Shown one piece after another: positions 39,778 through 48,756 of a stretch of DNA of 64,000 bases (positions are counted from its first letter, which is position 1; each line of letters opens with the position of its first letter). Under the pieces are notes generated by a model. It worked only from the letters and a program-made list of their open reading frames with translations. It did no database searches and was not told where the DNA came from. Source of the DNA: Sphingomonas sp. R-74633. GTDB lineage: Bacteria > Pseudomonadota > Alphaproteobacteria > Sphingomonadales > Sphingomonadaceae. The DNA is taken from NCBI RefSeq assembly GCF_013416555.1, contig NZ_JACCFG010000006.1, positions 310,001-374,000 of the forward strand, in the 5' to 3' direction. The position numbers were made by a program, and so were the translations under genes.

Positions 39778-41487
39778 ATGAAACCTGCGCATATTCGCCG
39801 CCTGCTCACCCGCGCCTGTGGCGCCGCGCTCGCCGTCGCCGCGACCGCCTTGCCGCTCCAGAGCGGCGCCCAGACCGCGGCCAAGCCGCAGCCCACCCGC
39901 CCCAACGTGATCGTGATTCTGCTCGACGATGTCGGCTTCTCCGACATCGGCGCGTTCGGGAGCGAGATCCCGACGCCCAATATCGATGCCTTGGCCAAGG
40001 GCGGGCTGAGCTTCACCCAGTTCTACAACAACGCCCGCTGCAGCCCGTCCCGCGCCGCGCTGATGACCGGGACCTATCCGCACCAGGCGGGGCTGGGACA
40101 TCTCGAGGGCGTCGACATTCCGGGGGCGCAGGGCCTGCGGAGCAAGCTGCTCGACCGCGTCGTCACGCTGGCCGAGGTTGCGAAGTCGGCGGGCTACTAC
40201 ACCGCGATGGCGGGCAAGTGGCACATGGGCATCTCGCACGATGTCGGCCCGTGGAATCGCGGCTTCGACCATTCGCTGACCTCGCCGTTCGGCGAGCTCT
40301 ATTTCCCCGACCAACCCCAGCCGCTCGCGCAGAATGTCTATATCGACGGCGAAAAAGTGCCGGCCAACTCGCCGCGCGTGGGCAGCGGCGAATGGTATTC
40401 GTCCGACCTCTATGTCGACTGGCAGACCAAGTTCTTCAAACAGGCCGAGGCCGAGCACAAACCCTTCTTCCTCTACATGCCCTTCACCGCCGCGCACTTC
40501 CCGCTGATGGCGCCCCCCGAGGACGTCGCGAAGTTCAAGGGCAAGTATCTGCGCGGCTGGGAGGCGGTACGCCGCGAGCGGTTCGCAAAGCAGAAGAAGC
40601 TGGGCATCATCCCCGCCGACGCCGAGCTGCCGCCCGCGCTGTCGGGCAGCTATGACTGGGACAAGCTGACTGCGGCGGACAAGGACCGGTTCGACACGAT
40701 GATGGCGGTCTATGCCGCGGTGATCAGCCGGGTCGACCGCGCGATCGGCACGTTGGTCGAGCGGCTCAAGGCGTCGGGCGAGCTCGACAACACGCTGATC
40801 CTGTTCATGCAGGACAATGGCGGCAACGGCGAAAGCGGCCCGGACGGCCGGCTGAACGGCAAGGGCACGCCGGGCAGCGCGCAATCGGTGGTGTGGGCCG
40901 GAATGAACTGGGCGACGCTCGAGAACACGCCCTTCCAGTATTTCAAACATTATACCGAGGAAGGCGGCATCTCGACGCCGCTGATCGCCTATTGGCCCAA
41001 GGGCATCGGCGCGAAGCAGCGCGGCACGCTGGTCACCGCGCCGGGCCATCTGATCGACGTCATGCCGACGTTGGTTGATGTCAGCGGTGCCAGCTATCCG
41101 AAGAGCTTCAACGGCAATGCGATCCTCCCGATGCAGGGCCGGTCGATGATGCCGGCGTTCAGCGGTCAGCCGCTCACCCGCGACAAGCCGATCTTCTGGG
41201 AGCATGAGGGCAACCGCGCGGTGCGTGACGGGCAGTGGAAGCTGGTCGCGCGGTTTGAGCAGCCCTGGCAGCTGTTCGACATGAACAAGGACCGCGCCGA
41301 GATGCACGACCTCGCCGCCGCCCAGCCGGACCGGGTGAAGAAGATGGCGCAGCAATATGATGCCTGGGCCGCGAGCAGCTTCGTCGACCCGTGGCGCGAG
41401 GAATATGACAAGAACAGCAAGGGCCGGCAGCGCCAGAACTGGGGTGGCTTCGAGCCGGTGGAGCGGGCCTATGCGCAGAAGCCATGA
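39778..41487 (+). CDS. Secreted arylsulfatase (type I, Cys-type)
   Basis: 569 aa. Residues 1 to about 32 form a Tat/Sec-like signal (RRLLTRACGAALAVAATALPL). The metal-binding VIVILLDDVGFSD (D50-D51) and the formylglycine motif C88-S-P-S-R92 (ARCSPSRAALMTG) are intact, so the enzyme needs Cys-to-formylglycine maturation. Later MAGKWHMGI and FMQDNGGNGESGPDGR carry substrate and Ca-binding residues. It hydrolyses sulfate esters in the periplasm. The sulfated substrate is unknown. Confidence 0.95.
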   Translation: MKPAHIRRLLTRACGAALAVAATALPLQSGAQTAAKPQPTRPNVIVILLDDVGFSDIGAFGSEIPTPNIDALAKGGLSFTQFYNNARCSPSRAALMTGTYPHQAGLGHLEGVDIPGAQGLRSKLLDRVVTLAEVAKSAGYYTAMAGKWHMGISHDVGPWNRGFDHSLTSPFGELYFPDQPQPLAQNVYIDGEKVPANSPRVGSGEWYSSDLYVDWQTKFFKQAEAEHKPFFLYMPFTAAHFPLMAPPEDVAKFKGKYLRGWEAVRRERFAKQKKLGIIPADAELPPALSGSYDWDKLTAADKDRFDTMMAVYAAVISRVDRAIGTLVERLKASGELDNTLILFMQDNGGNGESGPDGRLNGKGTPGSAQSVVWAGMNWATLENTPFQYFKHYTEEGGISTPLIAYWPKGIGAKQRGTLVTAPGHLIDVMPTLVDVSGASYPKSFNGNAILPMQGRSMMPAFSGQPLTRDKPIFWEHEGNRAVRDGQWKLVARFEQPWQLFDMNKDRAEMHDLAAAQPDRVKKMAQQYDAWAASSFVDPWREEYDKNSKGRQRQNWGGFEPVERAYAQKP

Positions 41488-41567
41488 GGCTATGCAGCCT
41501 TAGCGATTCGCCTGCGCCGGGCTTGCGCGCATAGTCCCGCCCAACAGGAACGACAGGGGAAAGCGGG

Positions 41568-43109
41568 ATGCGCCAGCGTTTTACACGGCGACAGGCGATC
41601 GGCGGCGCAGTGGCGGCGGGCGGGCTGGCGAGCCTGCCGGGCCTCTCCGCGCTGGCGGCCGAGCCGACGACGCTGTTCCGCGAAGTGCGGCTTGTCGACG
41701 GGACGGGGGCGCCGCCGCGGCTGGCCAATGTGCTGGTCGCCGGCGACCGCATCGTCTCGGTGAGCGCGCCCACGGGCAAGGGGGACGCCGCCCGCGTCGT
41801 CGCGGGCGAGGGGCGCGTGCTGGCGCCGGGCTTTATCGACATGCACAGCCATGGCGATCCGCTGGAGGACAGTTACGAGGCGTTCCTGGCGATGGGCGTC
41901 ACCACGATCACGCTCGGCCAGGATGGCAGCGGGCCGCGGCTCGGCAAGGAGCTCGATCCGCGCAGCTGGATGGCCGCGGTCGACCGCGCGGAGATCGACA
42001 TCAACGTCGCTTTGCTCGCCAGCCATGGCACGCTGCGCCGCGCCGCCGGGGTGCCGGATTCGGTGCGCAAGCCTGATGCCGCCGGGCTGGCGCGGATGGC
42101 GGCGCAGCTCGACAGCGAGCTCAAGGCGGGCGCGTTCGGGCTGTCCTATGGGCTGGAATATGTGCCGGGCATCTATTCCGAGACGGCGGAGCTGACCAAC
42201 CTCGGCAAGGTGGTAGCCCGCTACGGCGGCGTGGTGATGAGCCATATGCGCTCGGAGAATGACGAGGACATCCAGGCCTCGATCGACGAGCTGATCGCCT
42301 CGTCGCTGCCGGCGCGGCCGCATATCTCGCATCTGAAAGTGGTGTTCGGGAAAGGCGAGGCGCGGGCGCGCGCGCTGCTCGCCTTCCTCGCCGAGAAGCG
42401 CCGCCAAGGGATCGACCTGACCGCCGACCAATATCCGTACGAGGCGGGCTATACCGGCATTGCGATCCTCTTTCCCAAATGGGCGCTGCCGCCGACCGAC
42501 TATGCCAAGGTGGTGGCCGAGCGCCGGCAGGAGCTGCGCGACTATCTGGTCCAGCGGATGACGCGGCGCGGGGGTCCGGAAGCGCTGCTGATCGGCACCA
42601 AACCCTATGCCGGCAAGACGCTGGCCCAAGCGGCTGCGGAGGCCGGGATGGAATATCCCGACTTCCTGATCAAGATCGGCCCGCAGAGTGGTTCGGGCGC
42701 GCATTTCACCCAGGACAAGGCGCTGCAGGACATATTGCTCGTCGATCCGCACGTCGCCTTCTCGACCGATGGCGGGCCGGACATGCGCCACCCGCGCGCG
42801 ACCGGCACCTATGCCAAGCTGGTCGAGGAATATGTGGTGCGGGACAAGAAGCTCAGCATCGAGGAGATGGTGCGCAAGGGCACGGGCTATCCCGCCCATA
42901 TCCTGCGGCTGGGCGATCGCGGGCTGGTGCGCGCGGGGATGAAGGCGGATCTGATCCTGTTCGACCCGGCCAGGGTGAAGGCGCGCTCGACCTATGTCGA
43001 TCCGTTCGCCAAGGCCGAGGGCTTCGACCTGGTGATGGTGGGCGGCAAGCCGGCTTATGAGAGCGGTGTGCGGGTGGGGAAGAGCGGGAAATTGCTGCGG
43101 GCGCGGTAA
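41568..43109 (+). CDS. Tat-exported amidohydrolase (N-acyl-D-amino-acid deacylase family)
   Basis: 513 aa. A twin-arginine signal RRQAIGGAVAAGGLASLPGLSALA is visible at residues 7 to 30. The metal-binding DMHSHGDP (H93, H95) and later MRSENDEDIQAS, PHISHLKVVFG, HFTQDKAL and FSTDGGPDMRHPRATGTY match the D-aminoacylase/amidohydrolase 3 branch. The likely reaction is hydrolysis of N-acyl-D-amino acids or related amides in the periplasm. It follows the sulfatase by 80 bp. Confidence 0.93.
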   Translation: MRQRFTRRQAIGGAVAAGGLASLPGLSALAAEPTTLFREVRLVDGTGAPPRLANVLVAGDRIVSVSAPTGKGDAARVVAGEGRVLAPGFIDMHSHGDPLEDSYEAFLAMGVTTITLGQDGSGPRLGKELDPRSWMAAVDRAEIDINVALLASHGTLRRAAGVPDSVRKPDAAGLARMAAQLDSELKAGAFGLSYGLEYVPGIYSETAELTNLGKVVARYGGVVMSHMRSENDEDIQASIDELIASSLPARPHISHLKVVFGKGEARARALLAFLAEKRRQGIDLTADQYPYEAGYTGIAILFPKWALPPTDYAKVVAERRQELRDYLVQRMTRRGGPEALLIGTKPYAGKTLAQAAAEAGMEYPDFLIKIGPQSGSGAHFTQDKALQDILLVDPHVAFSTDGGPDMRHPRATGTYAKLVEEYVVRDKKLSIEEMVRKGTGYPAHILRLGDRGLVRAGMKADLILFDPARVKARSTYVDPFAKAEGFDLVMVGGKPAYESGVRVGKSGKLLRAR

Positions 43110-43120
43110 CGCAACGCTCA

Positions 43121-43206
43121 CTGCTCCCCCGGCGAAAGCCCGGGGGCCAGGGTTTCTCTGCCGTATCGCTCTGTTACCCTGGGCCCCGGCTTTCGCCGGG
43201 GAGCAG
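43121..43206. repeat. Intergenic inverted repeat, copy 1
   Basis: About 86 bp with arms of the CCCCGGCGAAAGCC.GGGG type at both ends around a central GGTTTCTCTGCCGTATCGCTCTGTTACC-type core. Copy 2 at 44524 to 44606 carries almost the same core in the opposite orientation. The hairpin arms read CTCCCCCGGCGAAAGC / GCTTTCGCCGGGGAGC. Such elements recur between sphingomonad genes and can act as transcription terminators. Confidence 0.85.
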
Positions 43207-43207
43207 C

Positions 43208-44416
43208 TCATTTCGAAGCAGTGCCCTTCGCAGCCACCGCCTTGCACAGGCTGTCGGTGGCCAGCGCAACGCGCGATTCGGGCATGTCGCGGTTGGCGGG
43301 CGCGTTCTCCACGCCGCGCGTCTCGGTGTTGAAGGTGAGCAGGCTGCCCATATGCTGGTCGGGGCAGAGGCTCAGATAGGCGCGGAAGCCGTTCTGGTCG
43401 CCATTATGGCCGATGATCCGGATGCCGTCGGTCTTGTCGAGGAAGAAGGACAGGCCGCTCCAGGTGGTCGCCGCCATCCGGCCCTGGGTGAAGTCCTCGC
43501 CTGCCGAGATTTGCGGCCGCCACATCTCCTCGAGCGAGGCGCGCTTGAGGACGAGGTCGTACTCGCCGCTGCGCTTCGGGTCACCGAGCAGGAAGGCGAC
43601 GTACTTCGCCATGTCGGGCAGCGGCGCGTTGAGCCCGCCGTTCGAGACGGTCACCCCGGTATCGGCATCGAAGCGGGCGGGGAGGCGCTTGCCGTCCTGG
43701 ATGTAATAGCTGTGGGCGCGGTGCGGCAGCAGATAGGGCGGCGTCCGGTCGAAATAGCTCGACGTCATGCCGAGCGGGCGCAGGATGTTCTTGTCGATAT
43801 AGACTTCGAAATCCTCGCCCGAGAGCCGCTCGAGCACCTGGCCAAGATAGACGATGCCGGGGTTTGAGTAGCTGAACTTGCTGCCCGGTTTGAATTTCAC
43901 CTCGGTATAGGGGATCATCGCCTTGAGCTGCTCCCAGCCCGGAGGCTCGAAGGGCTGCCACTCCTTGTCGCGCCACGGCCAGGTGCCGTTCCGGAAACCG
44001 GCACTGTGGCTCATCAGCTGGCGGATGGTGATCGTGCTCGGGTCGCCAAAGGGATCATGGACGCCGGCGAGCTCTGGCACGTAGCGGATGATCGGATCGT
44101 CGAGCTTGAGCAGCCCGCGGTCGCGCAGCTGCATAATCGCGATCCCGGTCATCGTCTTGGTGATCGACGCCCAGTGATAGATGGTCGCGGCGTCGACGGG
44201 CACATGCGCATCGGCATCCTGCTCGCCGATATGGTCGGCGACGACGGTGCGGCCGTCGCGGATCACATAGAAGCTGCTGCCGGCGATCCCGGCCTTGGCC
44301 ACTTCGGCGCGGTGGAGCGCGCGGAAATCGGTGACTGCCTTGTCGAAGCCGCGGTCCTGCGCGGCGGCCGGGGTGGCGGCGAAGAGAAGGGCCGCTAAGG
44401 CGTGGCGGTAGAACAT
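43208..44416 (-). CDS. Serine beta-lactamase-like hydrolase (class C/esterase family)
   Basis: 402 aa from the ATG at 44416 that yields a signal peptide (FYRHALAALLFAATPAAAQ). The catalytic serine lies in SITK (S84-x2-K87) and the Tyr-Asn motif is FSYSNPGIVYLGQVLERLSG. The C-terminal KTG-like element is replaced by IRIIGHNGDQNGF. Members include class C beta-lactamases, D-peptidases and esterases; the low typicality of the third motif suggests esterase or peptidase. It is flanked by two inverted copies of an intergenic repeat. Confidence 0.88.
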   Translation of the reverse strand: MFYRHALAALLFAATPAAAQDRGFDKAVTDFRALHRAEVAKAGIAGSSFYVIRDGRTVVADHIGEQDADAHVPVDAATIYHWASITKTMTGIAIMQLRDRGLLKLDDPIIRYVPELAGVHDPFGDPSTITIRQLMSHSAGFRNGTWPWRDKEWQPFEPPGWEQLKAMIPYTEVKFKPGSKFSYSNPGIVYLGQVLERLSGEDFEVYIDKNILRPLGMTSSYFDRTPPYLLPHRAHSYYIQDGKRLPARFDADTGVTVSNGGLNAPLPDMAKYVAFLLGDPKRSGEYDLVLKRASLEEMWRPQISAGEDFTQGRMAATTWSGLSFFLDKTDGIRIIGHNGDQNGFRAYLSLCPDQHMGSLLTFNTETRGVENAPANRDMPESRVALATDSLCKAVAAKGTASK

Positions 44417-44523
44417 CGACAAATCCCCGGCGCTGAATAGGCGGGGAGGGTGACCGGCTCCGCTGTCGCTGTCCATGGAATCAGGGGTTTGTCGGCGATA
44501 ACCAGCGGCTATCGGCAGCACTC

Positions 44524-44606
44524 AGTTCCCCGGCGAAAGCCGGGGCCCAGGGTAACAGAGCGATCCGGCAGAGAAACACTGGGCCCCGGCTTTCGCCGGG
44601 GAACAG
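44524..44606. repeat. Intergenic inverted repeat, copy 2 (inverted relative to copy 1)
   Basis: An 83-bp copy with outer arms GTTCCCCGGCGAAAGC / GCTTTCGCCGGGGAAC and a core that is the reverse complement of copy 1 apart from a few bases. It lies between the beta-lactamase-like gene start and the dxs stop. Confidence 0.85.
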
Positions 44607-44624
44607 TTAGCCGGGGAGCGCGGC

Positions 44625-46553
44625 TCAGGCTCGCGCGCCGCCGTCCGCCACATTGGCCTCGTTGTAGCGCAGCGCCTTGAGAACGGTGTCGACGACCGCG
44701 TTCGCGTCGAGCCCCGCCTGGGCATATTGCAGCTCGGGCTTGTCCTGGTCCTGGAAGATGTCGGGCAGGCGCATTGTGCGCAGCTTGAGGCCCGCGTCGA
44801 TCAGGCCCTGGTCGCTCGCCATGGTGAGCACATGCGCGCCGAGGCCGCCGACCGCGCCTTCCTCGATGGTCACCGCAACCTCATGGCTGGTGAGCAGGCG
44901 GCGGATCAGCTCCTCGTCGAGCGGCTTGGCGAAGCGGAGATCGGCGACGGTGGTCGAAAGCCCCTTGGCCTCGAGCGTCTCGGCGGCCTTGAGCGCCTCG
45001 CCCAGGCGGGTGCCGAGCGAGAGGATCGCCACGGTCTTGCCCTCGCGGACGATGCGGCCCTTGCCGATCTCGAGCCGCTGCGGAGCCGCGGGCAGCTCGA
45101 CGCCGACGCCATTGCCGCGCGGATAGCGCAGCGCGATCGGGCCGCTGTCGTGGAGCGCGGCGGTGTGGGTCATATGGACCAGCTCCGCCTCGTCGGCCGG
45201 CGCCATCACCACGAAATTGGGGAGCGTCGCCAGATAGGTGACGTCGAAGCTGCCGGCATGCGTCGCGCCATCGGCACCGACCAGCCCGGCGCGGTCGATC
45301 GCGAAGCGGACGGGCAGGTTCTGGATCGCCACGTCATGGACGACCTGGTCATAGGCGCGCTGCAGGAAGGTCGAGTAGATCGCGCAGAAGGGGCGCATGC
45401 CCTGCGCGGCGAGGCCGGCGGCGAAGGTCACCGCATGCTGCTCGGCGATGCCGACGTCGAAGGCGCGGTCGGGGAAGGCCTTGGCGAAACGGTCGACGCC
45501 GGTGCCCGAGGGCATGGCGGCGGTGATCGCGACGATCTTCTCGTCGCGCTTCGCTTCCTCGATCAGCGCGTCGCCGAAGACGTTCTGGTACTGGGGCGGC
45601 CCCGGGGGCGCCTTGGCCTGGGCGCCGGTGATCACGTCGAACTTCTGGACACCGTGATATTTGTCCGCCGCCGCCTCGGCCGGGGCATAGCCCTTGCCCT
45701 TCTTGGTGACGACATGGACGAGGATCGGGCCTTCTTCGGCATCGCGGACATTCTCGAGCACCGGGATCAGATGCTCGAGGTTGTGGCCGTCGATCGGGCC
45801 GACATAATAGAAGCCCAGCTCCTCGAAGAGCGTGCCGCCGGTCACCATGCCGCGGGCGAACTCCTCGGTCTTGCCGGCCATCGAGGTGAGGCGGCGCGAG
45901 AGCTTGCGGGTGACGCGCTTGGCGAGGCTGCGCAGCCCCATATATTCGGATGAGGATACGACGCGCGCGAGATAGGCCGAGAGGCCGCCCACCGGCGGCG
46001 CGATCGACATGTCGTTGTCGTTGAGGATCACCACCAGGCGATTGCCGGCGGCCTCGGCATTGTTCATCGCCTCATAGGCCATGCCCGCGCTCATCGCGCC
46101 GTCGCCGATCACCGCAATGCCCTTGCCCGGCGTGCCGGCGAGCTTGTTGGCAATTGCGAAGCCCAAGGCCGCGCTGATCGAGGTCGAGGAGTGCGCCGCG
46201 CCGAACGGGTCGTACTCGCTCTCGCTGCGCTTGGTGAAGCCCGACAGACCGCCGCCCTGGCGCAGCGTGCGGATGCGGTCGCGGCGGCCGGTGAGGATCT
46301 TGTGCGGATAGCATTGGTGGCCGACGTCCCAGATCAGGCGGTCGTCGGGGGTGTTGAAGACATAATGGATGGCGACGGTCAGCTCGACCACGCCGAGGCC
46401 GGAGCCGAGATGCCCGCCGGTGCTGCCCACCGCGGAGATCGTCTCGGCGCGCAGCTCATCGGCCAATTGGCGGAGCTGCTGCGGCTTCAGCTTGCGGAGG
46501 TCATCCGGGGTATCAACAGTGTCGAGCAACGGCGTGCTGGGAAGATCGGCCAT
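44625..46553 (-). CDS. dxs: 1-deoxy-D-xylulose-5-phosphate synthase
   Basis: 642 aa, the family's usual size. TPP- and Mg-binding GDGAMSAGMAYEAMNNAEAAGNRLVVILNDNDMSI, DIGGHLGSGLGVVELTVAIHYVF-like TGGHLGSGLGVVELTVAIHYVF and the DVGHQCYPHKILTGRRD segment (His in the active site) are all conserved. The pyrimidine-binding domain shows GIAEQHAVTFAAGLAAQG. It condenses pyruvate and glyceraldehyde 3-phosphate in the MEP pathway for isoprenoids and thiamine/pyridoxal precursors. The start is ATG at 46553. Confidence 0.99.
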   Translation of the reverse strand: MADLPSTPLLDTVDTPDDLRKLKPQQLRQLADELRAETISAVGSTGGHLGSGLGVVELTVAIHYVFNTPDDRLIWDVGHQCYPHKILTGRRDRIRTLRQGGGLSGFTKRSESEYDPFGAAHSSTSISAALGFAIANKLAGTPGKGIAVIGDGAMSAGMAYEAMNNAEAAGNRLVVILNDNDMSIAPPVGGLSAYLARVVSSSEYMGLRSLAKRVTRKLSRRLTSMAGKTEEFARGMVTGGTLFEELGFYYVGPIDGHNLEHLIPVLENVRDAEEGPILVHVVTKKGKGYAPAEAAADKYHGVQKFDVITGAQAKAPPGPPQYQNVFGDALIEEAKRDEKIVAITAAMPSGTGVDRFAKAFPDRAFDVGIAEQHAVTFAAGLAAQGMRPFCAIYSTFLQRAYDQVVHDVAIQNLPVRFAIDRAGLVGADGATHAGSFDVTYLATLPNFVVMAPADEAELVHMTHTAALHDSGPIALRYPRGNGVGVELPAAPQRLEIGKGRIVREGKTVAILSLGTRLGEALKAAETLEAKGLSTTVADLRFAKPLDEELIRRLLTSHEVAVTIEEGAVGGLGAHVLTMASDQGLIDAGLKLRTMRLPDIFQDQDKPELQYAQAGLDANAVVDTVLKALRYNEANVADGGARA

Positions 46554-46646
46554 CCGATACCCCTTACTCCCGCGATCCGGCGAAGTCGAACCTTGCGATC
46601 GTGGATTTTGCGTGCAGAGGAAATGCAGAACGCGCCGTAGCGTCGA

Positions 46647-47105
46647 TCAGTCGCAATCCGCGCATTTGCCGCGCACTTCGATCACCGGGCGTTCGGGCGA
46701 GAAGCCCGCGCCCTTGGCGGCGGCGCGTACCGTCTTGGTGATCGAGTCGTCATCGATATGCGTGGTCTGGCCGCAGCTGTCGCACACCAGGAAGATGCAG
46801 TCGTGCAGGCAGTCCGGGTGGGTGTTCGCCATATAGGCGTTGGCGCTCTCCACCCGGCGCGCCAGGTTCGAGCCGACGAACAGGTCGAGGATACGGTAGA
46901 CGCTGTTCGCCGCGACTCGGCGGCCCTCGGCCTTGGAGACCGCCTCGGCAATGTCATAGGCGGAGGCGGGCTTCTCGAACCCTGCCAGCGCCTCGAACAC
47001 GCGCTCGCGCATCGCCGTCCACTGCTCGCCGGACTTCTCCAGCGTCGCCTGTGCGGCCTTGGTCAGGTCGTTCCCCTGGTGCTCGTGATGGTCGTGCGCG
47101 TGCAT
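46647..47105 (-). CDS. zur: Zinc uptake regulator Zur (Fur family)
   Basis: 152 aa from the ATG at 47105 (MHAHDHHEHQ), a His-rich N terminus that can bind zinc. The winged helix AYDIAEAVSKAEGRRVAANSVYRILDLFVGSNLARRV is followed by CDSCGQTTHIDDD and a CADCD ending, the structural zinc Cys pairs of Fur proteins. The His-rich N terminus and Cys pairs point to Zur rather than Fur. It lies next to the MerC-type membrane gene. Confidence 0.85.
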   Translation of the reverse strand: MHAHDHHEHQGNDLTKAAQATLEKSGEQWTAMRERVFEALAGFEKPASAYDIAEAVSKAEGRRVAANSVYRILDLFVGSNLARRVESANAYMANTHPDCLHDCIFLVCDSCGQTTHIDDDSITKTVRAAAKGAGFSPERPVIEVRGKCADCD

Positions 47106-47142
47106 GATGCTGATGTAGGCCCGAGGGGCCTGCGCGGCAAGT

Positions 47143-47529
47143 TCAGTAGGTCGCGCGACGGTTGAGATCGTGGCCGAGCGCAACCAGGCTCACGCCCACC
47201 AGCGTCCAGAAAATCTCGAAGTCGCCATGCGGCAGCGACAGCGCGCCGGCCATGATGCCGATCCCGAAGGCACCGACAACCGCGGGGGCCATATAGCCGT
47301 GCGACATCACCCCGCGGGTCAGCGCAAAGCCACCCATCAGGATCGCCAGGGTCAGGCCGACCTCGTGAATCGCGGGGTTGAGCAGCCCGCCGGCCGAGGA
47401 GATCACGGTGAGCAAAACGGTGGTGGTGATGCAGTGAACCAGACACAGGCCACTGATCCCCATCGCAATGCGATCGAGACGTGCATCGATACCGCCCCAG
47501 AATCGGGCTAGTGGAAGACTCACCGGCAT
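47143..47529 (-). CDS. MerC-type small membrane protein
   Basis: 128 aa with four likely transmembrane helices. The conserved GLCLVHCITTTVLLT (Cys and His near TM1) and later HEVGLTLAILMGGFAL are hallmarks of the MerC domain family. In mercury operons MerC carries Hg(II); the pairing here with Zur suggests zinc or another metal, by inference. It is upstream of zur in the same direction (38 bp from the zur start), so the two may share a transcript. Confidence 0.85.
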   Translation of the reverse strand: MPVSLPLARFWGGIDARLDRIAMGISGLCLVHCITTTVLLTVISSAGGLLNPAIHEVGLTLAILMGGFALTRGVMSHGYMAPAVVGAFGIGIMAGALSLPHGDFEIFWTLVGVSLVALGHDLNRRATY

Positions 47530-47597
47530 GGGCAGCGATATAGGGCAGGCTGGTTAAAGATACAACATAACATCGCGGCGATTTATCGCAGGTGCGA

Positions 47598-48578
47598 TCA
47601 GCCGAGCAGGCCGTGCCCTTTCGCCCAGCTCAGGAACAGCTCCGGCCAGAGATGCGCCGGCTTGCCCTTGGTGCGATCCCCCCAGCCAAAACCATGCCCG
47701 CCCTGTTCGAACAAATGCGTCTCGACCGGAATTTTGGCCGCCTTGAGCGCGGCGCGGAACGCCAGCGTGTTCTGGATCGGCACCGTGGTGTCGTCCTCGG
47801 CATGGCAGAGGAAGCAGGGTGGGGTCTGCGCGGTGACCTGGCGCTCCGGCGAATGCTCGACGGCCATCTCGGTGCTGGCGTCCTTGCCGATCAGCTGGTT
47901 GCGCGAGCCGATATGCGCGAAGGCCGGGTCCATCGAGACGACGGGATAAGTGGGCGCAGCGAGCATCGGGCGGGCATCGAGCGCATCGGCTTCGTCCACG
48001 CTTTCATAGACCTTGCGGCCGAAGCGGGTGGCGAGATCGGCGCACAAATGCCCGCCGGCGGAGAAGCCCATCGCGCCGACGCGGCTGGGATCGACCTTCC
48101 ACTTGGGCGCCTGATGGCGGATCAGCCGCATCGCGCGCTGCGCGTCGGCGAGCGCGACGTTGCTCGGGTCCTTCCACGGGTCACCGGGCAGGCGGTAGAA
48201 CAGCACGAAGGCAGTGATCCCGCGCGCGGCGAGCCAGGGGGCGAGCTCATAGCCCTCCTTATCGACCACCACCCGGGCATAGCCGCCGCCGGGCATGACG
48301 AGCATCGCCGCGCCATTGGGGTTCTTCGCGCGGAACACATCGAGCCGCGGCGTGCGGATATGATCCATTGCGCGGTCGGGGAATGTGGGATCGGGATTGC
48401 GGACCAGCACATGGCCCTGGAAGCCCTTGTCGAGCAGCCCGGGCGCGTCGCCGGGCCAGAGCGGGAAGCTCGCATCGGGTGCGGTTGGGCCGGCGAGCGG
48501 CGCGGCGGCAGCCCTGGCGGCGAGGGGGAGCAGCGGGCCGGTCAGGCCGGCGGCGGCGAGCAGGTCTCGGCGATCCAT
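47598..48578 (-). CDS. Secreted alpha/beta hydrolase (acetyl-xylan-esterase-like)
   Basis: 326 aa. An N-terminal signal (MDRRDLLAAAGLTGPLLPLAARAAAA) is present. The family features are VMPGGGYARVVVDKEGYELAPWLAARG (oxyanion HGGG-like loop), GFSAGGHL (nucleophile Ser in GxSxG), and CLCHAEDDTTVP and EQGGHGFGWG with the Asp/His of the triad. Such enzymes deacetylate polysaccharides or sugars in the periplasm. Confidence 0.9.
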   Translation of the reverse strand: MDRRDLLAAAGLTGPLLPLAARAAAAPLAGPTAPDASFPLWPGDAPGLLDKGFQGHVLVRNPDPTFPDRAMDHIRTPRLDVFRAKNPNGAAMLVMPGGGYARVVVDKEGYELAPWLAARGITAFVLFYRLPGDPWKDPSNVALADAQRAMRLIRHQAPKWKVDPSRVGAMGFSAGGHLCADLATRFGRKVYESVDEADALDARPMLAAPTYPVVSMDPAFAHIGSRNQLIGKDASTEMAVEHSPERQVTAQTPPCFLCHAEDDTTVPIQNTLAFRAALKAAKIPVETHLFEQGGHGFGWGDRTKGKPAHLWPELFLSWAKGHGLLG

Positions 48579-48643
48579 CGCGCGGGTCTAGCGTTGCCAC
48601 ACGACCGATGAAAGCTGGGATGAGGCGGGGAAAGGTGCGGGTA

Positions 48644-48710
48644 GGCCGGGTGACGCTCTAGGGGACGCCACCCGGCCACGCCCGCAAATCCAATGTAGGC
48701 GATTTGCGGG
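48644..48710. repeat. Two tandem stem-loops in an intergenic gap
   Basis: GGCCGGGTG (48644 to 48652) pairs with CACCCGGCC (48669 to 48677), and CCCGCAAATC (48681 to 48690) pairs perfectly with GATTTGCGGG (48701 to 48710). They lie 47 bp beyond the stop of the RBBP9-like gene, reading leftward, and may end its transcription, although no T-run follows. Confidence 0.6.
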
Positions 48711-48756
48711 CGGTTACCAGTGCCGTGCGCCGGTTTGGGCGGGGCGCACGTCGAAA

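Noticed and set aside
39697..41355. A 552-aa minus-strand frame across the sulfatase
   Set aside because: Shadow of a sulfatase with intact CSPSR motif and signal peptide.
41490..43247. A 585-aa minus-strand frame over the amidohydrolase
   Set aside because: The amidohydrolase has a Tat signal and metal ligands in the correct strand; no family features on the other.
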